Below, one piece after another: positions 45,521 to 57,200 of a stretch of DNA of 64,000 nt (the first letter of the stretch is position 1; the number at the start of each line of letters is the position of its first letter). Below the pieces are notes generated by a model. That model worked only from the letters and a program-made list of their open reading frames with translations, searched no databases and was not told where the DNA came from. The translations under genes were made by a program, and so were the position numbers. Where the stretch lies: the NCBI RefSeq assembly GCF_022458985.1, contig NC_061774.1:9538616-9602615 (forward strand), given 5' to 3'. Source of the DNA: Mugil cephalus. Taxonomy: Eukaryota > Chordata > Actinopteri > Mugiliformes > Mugilidae.

Positions 45521-48500
45521 GAGAGTCTCCAGCTGTGCTCTGTGATTACGGTGTTTGAACTGCCAGCAGGTGGACGGCTGGATTAGTTTCAGTAAAATTA
45601 TTCTCTGACGGTTTTAAAACATGTTTCTGCACCTTATTTTCCTTCAGTGTTTTTTTTTTTGCTGAAATCTGCAGAACATGGGTGTGATGCGGGAGGGTTT
45701 CAAAGAGATGTTTCTCGAACACATTGAGCTATACATCAATGGACTTGTGTGTTGAACCACTTAAAGCTGTTGCTTCATTTGAAGTGTTGTGACTGCCAGA
45801 CAAGGAATAGGATGTCCACCTTCTCTACTATGTTGTCCACAGGATCCACCACGAGGACCACTGTATCTGCCACTAATGAACACTCAGCAGCAATTTTTAT
45901 CCTCAGCCTCATTTTCTATATTGGTGTCTTGGGATGCACTCCTGTCGTATCCTCACAGGCTAGGTGAGCCTCACGCTGTTTTGAGGGTGAAGCGGTTGAG
46001 ACGTGCCTCTGGCCCTGATCTGTATTCAGAATTTCATTTTCAACCCCCTCTATTGAAATACTGTGCATGTCTTACCCAGTTATGAAACATCTGTTTAAAA
46101 GACAGAAGCTATAAATTCTCAATGTAAAGACTTGAAAAGGATGTTACTGAGTAATGTATTTATGGTCAAACTGATGTGACAACCTTTTTACAAATGTATA
46201 AATTTAACTGAAGGCTCCAGCACAGAAGAGTATACTGCCAGTTGTTATTTCAACCCCCACAGCCAACGTTTATCATTCTGCCTCTCGGTTTTTAGATCTA
46301 TTAGACATTGCGTTCATGTGTTTTCTGGCCGCCTTATCTTTTCCTTGGAGGGGAACGATTAAAAGATCATCTGTCTTATCAATCATTACTTCCTGTTTGC
46401 TTTGTCTCTCATTCACACATGTTTTGGTTTTGATTTTAAGACCTATCTGACTTAGTAAGCGTTTCAGAGATGCCTTCCCAAAACCGAAATCCTTCTGCTT
46501 CTTATTGGCGGAGGCGACGGGTTGTTTTTTAATGAGCAACGGCGCAGAGGAGCCAGTATTGTTGTAATTGGATAATTATTTATCTTCTTTGCTTTAGCAT
46601 TCAGACCTTTACTTTCCATTACGTAAGTGTCAGAATTTGAGCTTTTAAACCTGTTTCTACGTTTGTAGCACTTTCGCGTGTTTGCTGTGTGTTTTGGTTA
46701 CGGAATGTTTCTTAAGATCCTCCAGAATACACAACATCCGTTTTCCTGCGATAATAGAGACTCGGTTTAAAATAATATTGCTTAAGTGAGTGTGTGTGTG
46801 GAAGGGGGGAGTGGCAGAACTAACGTGTGAATGTGACATTACCCCTTTCCCTCTCTGTCGGCTTGTCACCAGTGGCCCCTGCCCCGAGACATCAGCAGGA
46901 GATAACAAACTGTGTCCCCGCATAGCTTACAGACACCCTCACCCTCATGTGGCGTGTGAGTGCCCTGTCATAACCCAAACACAGCATAATGACTGATATT
47001 CTGGTGTCGGTGTCCCTCCACACACACACACACTGATGGAAGATGAGGCTCATGGGAGAGTTAACTGTTACACAGGAAAACCAGCTATGAATACAGTTTT
47101 AATTGACTTTTATCTTAAATATAATGATCTGTTCGGGGAAAAACTGTGTCAAATTACTGCTCCGAAATAGCGCCCTGACACACACATGTTCTCTGATGTA
47201 TCGCTTTGAAAACATTAGAAAGTGATATGGAAAATGAAAATAAATCATTTACATGTTCAGTGACAGACTGACCCTTAGACTTTTACACAATCCTGCTGTA
47301 TTTGACTTGAAAATGTCCCAAAAAGAAACCGCATTTTTAATTCTTGGTAGGAGGCAGTGAAACAGTCCAACCAACACAACCCGGGTGTGTTCACCTTGAA
47401 AATGTCAAAGAATGAAGCAGTAAATATAATTCAGATCACATTATATGTCCAGGCTGTTTGAAAGACGCCACAATAATGACGCCAACCCCACAGGCTAAAA
47501 TCGAAAGATTTCATTATTCAATTTCTCTGCTTCCCAAATTCTATTTCATGTTTTATTTCAAGGGTCTATTAAGTTGGAAGTTTCCTGAGGTCACATGGTG
47601 CCAAGATCCTTCTTACCAGTAGATATTTATGCAGAAACGATCTCACTAACAGAATGAATCATGGATGAATCCACTTTTGGGGCCACGCTGTCATGATAAT
47701 CAGTATGTTGTAATAGCCACAGAAGAATCTGTTTTAAATAGTGAGTTTAAACTGAATTCATCACTTTTTCATTACTGGATGATTTTATTTTTATCTGTCT
47801 GGTGCAGAAGTACCATGCACCAACTAAAAGACAGTTATCATTTATTGTTTCAAAGTCTACCAAGTCAACTTTGTATGTTTCCTATAATTACCATAAAGTG
47901 ACAAGAATTTATCAACTATAATGTGCTGTCATTAATACGTTTTAACCCCAAATGTATGTCCCAATTAAAAGGCATAAAACTATTTATTCTGCAAAAACAA
48001 CCACTATTATAACTATATCTCTCTTTTTTGTTGATTATTCTGCCCATTGTTGCGTAAAGCAGAAGAATCCCCTTCTCAATTTTGTAGTTGTCTCTTTGAT
48101 TGTTTTGTCCATGTAAAAAAAAAAAAAATCCAATCCAAATGTTTCTTGGAAAGAAACCAGTAGAAATGTGTCACTTTCTCTTAAACATAACATCAGTATT
48201 GCCCCGAATCGTTGCCAATAACTATTAATTTAATCCAGTTGTTGTTTCCGTGTCATATTTAAACGTAATGTTTTCTGTGACTAAAACTGGGCAAATTTAA
48301 AGAAATCCACCGGTGGTCATGATCTGGGTGTCCTCATTTGGAGGTGCAGCCATGCTCCCTGCAACCAAGGGACCCCGGAGGCTCCCCTGACCCCCCACTG
48401 CGGGACCAGTAGACACGCTGCACCTGTAATCCAGTGCGCCTGTCCCGTTTGGAAAAAGTTGGCAGTGCAATGGTTACGCTGCGTGCGTCTCAAGGGCAAA

Positions 48501-49420
48501 AAGGAAATGAGGAAACCGATCACAACAACAAATGAAGACTCCTACCTTTCCAGACCTCTCTGTGTGTCTGAGCGCGGACTGCTGCCGCTGCACCTCCATG
48601 TCAGCGTTACAGGACGTTATTCTAGGTTTATTTGTAAGGGGATAATAAAGGAAATAAATAAATAAGACCGAGGAGATGCGCCTGGAGGGGTAACGTCACA
48701 TTTTCAGAGAGAGAGCGGCTGAGTGGAGACACAGTGACCGAGCCGAGGGAGAGGAATATGCGGCACTGGTCCCTCTGCACGTCGCACCACAAGCCTTGGA
48801 TCTTTACCGGATAGACGTCCTATAGCTGGGAAGGCGTGATTCATTTTTCATTTTATTTTTAAATCTCCATCCGCACGGAGGATTTAATGATCGAACCACG
48901 TTTCAGCGTTTGATCCCCTCTAGTCACGCCACCCAGGACCCCACGGAGACCGGTTTCACGGGATCAGGACCCACAGACTGACGGTACCCAAAATAAATAC
49001 AAGGAGCCATCACTTTAAAGTTAAGACAAGTTTCAGGATAAAGGCCGGGATTTATCCAGACTGCGGTTTTACAGTCAATAATATAGCCTAAGATTTCTTT
49101 TAACGCATATATGGTAAAGTAGGGAGGCTTATTTTAAACATACCACTTATTAATCAGCGAATAAATCTTTCGGAGTTCATGGTTTATGTTGGGATCTGAT
49201 TTTTTTTATTGATCAAATGCGACCCAATAAAGTTGCAGCAATGAGGATGCCAGCCTGGGGGTCCTTTCAAGGAAGGGAGACTGGAGAATGAAAGCGGGAT
49301 ATCTGCGTCTCTAATCGGACACAGAGGCGAAGGAAGGAGGACAAGTCCCCTCCTTTTGCTTTTGCTTTTTTGGATTGGTCCAAAAATATTTTTTGCGTTC
49401 CCCTTGGACTCCTACACACA
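45521..49420. other. dnajc4 3' region and vegfb promoter/5' UTR
   Basis: No supported coding exon. The segment 48660-49420 is more GC-rich and purine-rich and is probably the vegfb promoter and 5' UTR. A minus-strand open frame of 88 codons at 46273-46539 is Lys-rich and unrecognised; see findings. The rest is AT-rich with short (CA)n runs. Confidence 0.5.
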
Positions 49421-51203
49421 ATGGGGATTATGCTTCAAGTTATTCTAGGAATGTTTCAATTCCTGCTGCTCACCAGAATACCGACGTCCCATGCCAAGGT
49501 ATGTATAGACCATTTGACCTCAAAAGACTGCATGTCTGGGGTGGTCAGGCTCAGGCTGCCTGGACCAGCCTGGAGCCTGTCAGACCAGTCTCCATCTTAT
49601 CTGGATGGTCTCCTTGGTAGGAGAAAGTAGGCTGACAACCCTCCTGTATGAATTTATTCCGAAGGGAAGTTATGGCTTCGTGCAAGGTATCCTCCGGGTC
49701 AATGACACCTGTCAACACTGTGACAGAAAACAACCATAACCCTGCAGGAGTGACTTTGTGGTTTATTGGCTTCACTCACCACAATAATTCAGTAGCTAAA
49801 TATAGGGCATGAATTGAGTTTCAATTAGCTTGAGGTTGTTTAAATCCTCCTTTATTTATGACAGGTTGTTCATCTCTTTTAGCTAGCTGTTTGTTCACCA
49901 AACATACGTGCGTTTTTGGAGGGAAATGATCACAGAGTGCTTTATTCTAAATTAGCTTAGATTACCCAAATTGTCAGACCTTTCCCCTTTTTGCATTTCA
50001 TTACGATCAGAAATAAGAATGTGCTGATGATGTTAACATTAAAGGAGGATGTGTTGGGCTTGTCTTTTTGTTGTAAGTGGGGTTTAAATGAGAAGACACC
50101 ACTCAAGTTATTTAAGGTTAGCGTTAGGGCTGCTACACGCTAACCAAGCTTAGTCAGCTCAGTCAGCTGTTCATATGTTTCAGTACAGGACCACCACCCC
50201 ATTTAGGTGGATATTTGCTTCTCAGTGTGCTTTAGATGAGAAATAGCAACAGCTCTGATGGGTAGCATGTAAACACCTTTTAGCTGAGTTAGCTTAGTTA
50301 ATCTAAACTATCTGTCAGACCCCTTATTATTCCAGTTTTTCTGTGGACCAGAAAAACTGTTACTGTCAGTGTATCAAGATACTTCTTTTCATATATACTT
50401 CTTGACTGGTCTTAGTTTTGTTTGGATGGGATTGATCTTATGTTCCTTGATTTAGCTAAATTAGCTTAGGTTAGCTGGTTAAGCTTACTTTACAATGAAG
50501 ACTTGGAAGTTATGTTATAAATATATATGTATAACACCTTAGTAAACAATTTATTAAACATTAATACATTAATCCAAACATTGTTTTCATTATGTGTTGA
50601 ACAAAATTATTGTTATTATTTTGATTAATAGGTGGCTTCTATTCTACTATTGGATTATTGGTAATCCATATCTTTGATTTGACAGGATAATTTGCTAATA
50701 ATGTCAGCTCTAATCACATGAATTACTTCTGTTTAAGTCGTTATAAACTTGAATTTACGGTGTGGTCATTATAGTTATCTTTCATAACAAGTGTTCATTG
50801 ATTGTGCCGACGTTGTCCTCGATATGACACATTGGCCCATGCTCCGCACAGATCTTTGAAGAGACCTGCATGTGCTTCCTTTTTATTTATGTCTGGAGGC
50901 TCCTATCAGGAACAGGCAGTCCTGAGAAGAGGTGTGGGATGCAGCCCTGACTCTGTGCTGCTGTATACTGTAGGTTTCAGTGATTCATCATCCTAGACAC
51001 TACATGGAGCACAGCAGAAAGCCTCTTCACCTGCTCACAGCTGGCCTCGTGCTTGAGTCTCTGCTTTAATGCTGTCTGCTTCTCTGACAGCTTATTTTTT
51101 TCATTTATTTTTTTCAAAAATGGGTCATCCTTCTCTGTCTGTAAAGATAAAGCTCGGTGTGCATGGGGAGACGGCGTGTAGATTTAGGGCTGGGTTGTTT
51201 TCA

Positions 51204-51236
<33 letters not shown>

Positions 51237-54200
51237 GGCCAATTTGCACAGTGTGCTCTGGGAGTTGCATGGAGTTAGGTGGGTTAGACAGACAGTAATG
51301 CCAGTGGAGATGGCTTTGGGCTGGTACTCAGGAGTGTGTAGCTGTGTGTAGCTGTGTGTGTGTGTGTGTGCCAGCTCAGATATGGCTGCCAAAAGGAGTT
51401 AATCTTAGACTTGTCTCAGAGACTGATACAGATTCTTAGTTCAGCTCGTTGCAGTTACAAAATGGCCTCAGTCTCTCGGCTTAACTGGATATTGTTGAAT
51501 CAATGTGGACCAAACCTGTGTGTTTGTGTGTGTGTGTATGTGTGTGTGTGTGTGTGTGTGTAGAAGGGGGTGGAGCAGTTACAAGGGGGCAACTGTACAA
51601 AGTCTACATTCTCTTACAAGTGGCCTTGGTCTTCACACACACATAGGCCCAAGCAGCGGGCAATAAAAATCAGTTTCTCGTTCTGTGTGTTTTTCATTAC
51701 CAAATTCAGATCCTTTACTTAATCAATGAAACTATTCTGTGACTGATACATTATCATACCAGGTGTTGAGTATGTGTAAGGCACCATTTTGCTGTAGCTG
51801 CTTGGACAGTGGGCTCCTTAAAAAGGTCATGAGATGAATGTTAGAGGTCGAGATACGACTTGTTGTTATTTGTTACCTGTGGTCAACATGTTGTTATTTA
51901 AATCAAACAGTATGTGAGGTCAAGGAAGCTCTGGTGTTTATATCGCATGGTATTTTATAAAGCTATCATATGTTTTTGAATGAATACTTATAATTTGAAT
52001 TTGAAAAGTAAGTACATCTGTGGATGATGTATTGGAATGGAAAGTTTATTATCTCGTACACTGTGGTAAAATTATGACGTAGGAGGGAACATAAACACTC
52101 AAATAAATGTGTGTTTCATAAGAAATGAGGTGAAATAATGAGAAATGAGAAAGAGTAGTGAACTAATGGGTCAATAACACTGTGGACTAATCATTTTCTT
52201 AAAAAGAAAGAAATCCGTTATCGGCCACTCTCACTCTGCTGAAAGTTTTCCATAATCGGTTGAAAGGGTTCAGGGCAAAGGTAGCAGGTGCAACACATTC
52301 AGAGATGCAGCAGCTCCCTCCTCAGGCCGCCGTGGAGGTGAAGATGTGGTTGAAACGCGATCACACGGACATTTTTGACATTTTTACTCAAATGGACCTC
52401 ATCTGTGCAGGAAATGTTTCATAACAAAGCTGGCCTGTTTAATTTATCTGTCACGCCGCTGGCTCCATTTTAGCCTCGCGCAGCAGTGTCAAAGTTCTCT
52501 TTCTTCCTGTCATTTACCACCGGGCTTTATTGAGTCAGGTGTGAAATATTGTGGTGTTCATTAACAGGAAATACTTCACGCTATAGATCTGCCCTGGCGG
52601 CAAGTCGAGGGCGATAGCTGAAAAGTAATTGGAGGCATATAATGCTGGTTTTTAATCAGTACGATTGAATTTATGAAAGTTTTATTATCCGCGATGGCTT
52701 AATGAAAGTTTTATTAACTGCAATTGCTTTGTACCTATGAATAATATATATATAGGGAAGCTAATCATCTTTAGCATGTGCAGTTAATTTGAATCTCTTA
52801 TTGTTTTCTTGTGTTTTTTTTTGACATCATGGCTCCAAATTTCAATGCTAATCAGTGTTTTTTTATTATTTCCAGCTTGCTCACTGGCGACCATCAGACT
52901 CCCCCAAATCCAGGGAAGGCAGAGAAGGTACATTTCATGTCCGTTTTTCTTTGAGGACCTGAAAGAGTACAAAATTTAACACATTATTCGTTCCCTCTGC
53001 CAGTGCGTCGGTGGTTGGAGGTTTATTCTCGGAGCGGCTGCGAGCCTCGGGACACTCTGTTGGAGGTGTGGAGGGAACTGCCGGGGGAGACGCACAGTCT
53101 CTTCGTCCCGTCCTGCGTGTCGGTGAGGCGATGCGGCGGCTGCTGTGCCGACGAGGCCTTGGAGTGTGTGCCCACGCTCACACATACACTCACCATGGAG
53201 GTACACACACACACGCACACACACAATCCCTGTGTGCTACAGTTGATGATAAATGTTAAATGGTTATTTTTTCTGATCCGTGCGCAGCTGATGAGAACGT
53301 CCTTCATGAAGCATGAGCTCATCGAGCTGCCCTTCGTCGAGCACAGCCAGTGTGAGTGCAGGTAATGAAAACACGCTCTTACGTCTGTGCGTAGACGTAG
53401 AGATTCATGGTGAACCTGTTCTTCTCTGACCTCACCTCGTGTTTACAACAAACACCGTCTGCTTTATCTGTGTGCAGATTTAAAGAGCAGTTCCAGCCAA
53501 CGCCTACTTCGAGGTAAAACACTCATGGTTCCCTTTCTTTCTGTGTCTCAAATGTTAAAACTTTTATCACTCTTATCGTGCTGGTGATTCCACCCGTGAA
53601 TGAGCAGGTAGCTTTTAATGATAAAACCTGACCCTTAAATGGGTTAATAGCATTTAAAAGAAGTTACACTTATTACCTTACCTAATTTTGATTACATGAG
53701 TCTAACAATGAGCTTTAAGGCTGTCATTTAGGTTTGTTTGAAACCTCTTTATTAATGGAGAAGCCAAACATCTCTGGCAAACATGTACTTTTATGATGCA
53801 ACAAGTAGTCAAATGGTCATCGTCAGTGTCACGTACGTCCGACAGTGAAACATGTCAGTGCTCACGTCTGTTTGAAGGCACCGGATGGATATCAAATGGC
53901 TACCGACAACAAAGGCCGTCTGTGACGTAGCTTTGTGTCTGGGCCATAAGTGAACCAGCAGCAGGCGGTTCTCTGTGTTCATCATTCAAAAGGTGAAACG
54001 AGTACAGCTGCAATGAGCCGGGAAAGGGAGGAACAGCTACAAACTGTCGCACAGAGCTGGCCTCCCCTGAGTCATGCTGGTCGGTTTTTGTACAGCTGGA
54101 TGAGGATGTGAAGACGTCCTCGGTGCTCGTTGGTCGCGCTGTTTCAGCCTTTCTCCTTGTGCGCTTGTTATCCCCCGAGCCAATCTGAGTCTGCTTTGTC

Positions 54201-57200
54201 ACTGGCCTGTTCCTCTCTGTTGGGACATGCTGAGTCACCGGAAAACGGTCAACTGTCAGCTTGGTGTTGTGTCACAGCCCTAACTACCGCGATTAAACAG
54301 CACAAAAAAAAAATTGCTTGTAGCAAACTGATCATTATTTAGTTCATGTTATTTTCAGTGAATTATTTCAAATGTCTGCTTTTATGTTACCTTGGCTGTA
54401 AAGCGCCTTTAATATATCAGGTGGGACTTAAGAAAATGTTTTCTGCACAGACAGATGATGTTGTGGCTACATCTTATGCATCTGGATGACTAGGGTGACA
54501 CATCGTAACCACACAACTATGATTAAAAAGTCCTAAAAAAAATTTGATGACAGTGGACAAAAACAGAAGAAAATATAAAAGAAGCGGTTGGGCTCAGCCT
54601 GGAGAAATCCTCCTGTTCACGGTTTAGAGAGGTTTAGAGAGCGTCATGTGGGACTGACAGCTGAACTCTGTGAGAGGAACATTTCTGTTGGGTCCCTGGA
54701 GTTTGTTTGTGTGCCCCAATCATATGATTGCATCTTTAATGTTTATGTCCCCGCGCTTCCTGTTAGGACGTGGACATAAATAGAGGATTCCAATGTATGC
54801 GTGTGTATACACTTATCTACCTTCGGTTAAATGCTGTGGATCTTTACGGCTGCATCTGCCATTTTTTTTTTCTTCTTTTGCTTACATTTTCCGTTAATAC
54901 AAATGAGAGTTTTCATGTGTGCGCAAGTTTGTTTCTGTGTGAGTGTGTTTGTGCCTCGGCGAGTTAGCATCTGTGTGACTCTCTCCCATCATCCCGTGGG
55001 ACAGCCCGCATCCTGTTGTCACCATAGTGATGATTTTTATCTCCCCTGCCATGTGCTCTCTCCCAGACTGGCGGCGCAGAGTCACGCATCCACAATAGTA
55101 AATTAGAGCTCCAAAAACAACAGCAGCAGCACCAGAAGAGCAACCTGTTAATAACGTCAGGGCTACGCTGGTAAACACTGTCCCCGTAATTGGATATAGT
55201 TTAATACAGCAGATGGGATCAGGACGGAGAAAGAGAATTAAAGCTGAAAAAATAAAACCAGAGCTGGGTGTGCACTTTGCTGTTGAGGGCTCAGCACATG
55301 TTGAAGTTAAATGGATCAGGAAAGGCTGGCGCTCAGGCTGATCAAGACAGAGTTGTCGGCAACAGAGCTTGACAAAACAAAAACCCCAAAAGTCAAAACA
55401 AAAAAAGGTCTGTTATTCTCCAAACAGTAATATTTTCTCCATGTTTTGTCTGACTCGGTCCAGCCTCACAGTGTGCACCCACTGTATATCTATGTTTAAC
55501 CTTTTGTTCAAGAAATTTACTAAATAGTCAATTATTATTGAGTGCCCTATGGTGATATCCGCCCTTGCTTCCTCCAGTTTCCTTTTACTTCAGTTAAGTA
55601 ATAATGCTGCAATCAAAACTGCACTGGAGTGAAATAGTATAAACTAACATGTTCCCCGTGAGGCTTATAACGCTTTACATCAAAGGTCTTCAACAGGGGG
55701 AGGTCGCAAAATCTTTGGCTGATTAAACATTTTTTAAATATATATTTTTTTTAATTTTCCATCACAAATGAAAATTTCTGTAACATAAATCCAGCATCTT
55801 TTATAAATGGAGGCAGAATACGTTATCTTTATGTCAGCACCATCAGTGATACAGGAGCTGTCGCAACAGCGCACCTTCACGCAGAGCGCCGCACTAGACC
55901 TGTACACAATAGGCCCCGCCCTTATTGCCGCTGAGCCAATCTGGGCCGCATAGTTCACGCTGCCTCTGTCAGGTCCCCAGGTGAAACTCCAGACGCACGC
56001 TGCAATGTTAGCCGAAGAGAAGCTAACAGTGCTGCTCGCTCCCATTAACCAACTACTGAGTAAAAAATATGAAAATTTGAACCAGTGTATTATTTGAATA
56101 GCTTAGTATTGAATGCAAAATGGTAATAATAATGTATATTTATAAATAGCACCAGGCCAAGTTTAATATAGAACTCGTAGTCTATAGTAAGTAGGGGGTC
56201 CCTACTTAATCTCTCCATCAGTTTGGGGGTCCTTGCCCTGAAAAACTTATCACTGTATGACTGTACTGGTACCTTTTAGTGTGAGTCATGAAATACTAAG
56301 GTGAATTCATCTCCGAAATAAAATATAAATGATCTGCAATATTTCTCATGAAGTTACGGTGATGTTAGAAATTAAATATAAGATGATAAACAGTATTACA
56401 AACTATGAGATACACATCAGGTATTTTAATATAACAGTCCTGCTCTAAATCCTAACTTCATGACTGTCATAATGTTCAGTTTGTGTTGAAGCAGCGCAGG
56501 AAAGGTGATACATCAACTGTGTGATCGTTCTGGAGGATGCAGATTGTGATGCTGTTAAACCGTATTGAATTAAACTCTGAAGCGTGTGTGTTATTTAGTC
56601 TAGCCCACTGACTTAAATGGGACTGCCAAAGTAACAAAACCATGTGTTGATTCATCACAGTACAATTCAATAGCAAAACAAACCGCAGCTTCCAAAATGA
56701 AAACACTGTTCAATCTGCAGCTCTCTCAGTTATTTTAACAAATGCTAAATACCGTAACCTCGAAGATCAGATTCAGTGCAGGGCGGTTTCACTGGTGTAC
56801 CGAATGAACTGGTAGTTAAGAGTATACACAGCTCCCTTTTTATCGGACCAAAAGAAGCCAATCCTTTCAAATCTTAAAGGTTGAGACGCAGGTGTCAAAT
56901 TAAAGAATAGCCACATAGCACAAAATAAATAAAACATTCGGTGGGACATGACAGATACATTCAATATGTCCAGACTGTGGCTGAAAGGCGACTGACTTTA
57001 GTTGAGTGTTTCCAGTTTATTTTCCACGAATTCCCGAGCATTTCAAGTGTGTAACCTTTTGTCTGTTGGATATTCTCAGGCCCTATCTGAAGCCAGCGAA
57101 AAAAATCAAGAAAAAGGAGAGGGGGAAGTCCAGACTGAAGACAACTGGAGACGCCAGAGCCGTGTATGTTTAATATTCAGTTCACATGTTATTTTTTTTA

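Larger units (their letters stand above)
49499..52875 (+). other. vegfba: vegfb intron 1
   Basis: A 3.4 kb intron after the signal-peptide exon. It contains (CA)n at 51202-51236 and (GT)n at 51515-51561. No exon is recognised inside it. Confidence 0.7.
53514..57079 (+). other. vegfba: vegfb intron 5 with repeats
   Basis: A 3.6 kb intron between the short 36-base exon and the lysine-rich exon. It contains the dispersed repeat at 53975-54084 and an element at about 55681-56249. No extra exon was identified. Confidence 0.65.

Noticed and set aside
49551-49775. Minus-strand open frame of 74 codons after vegfb exon 1.
   Set aside because: No resemblance to a family and located in an intron.
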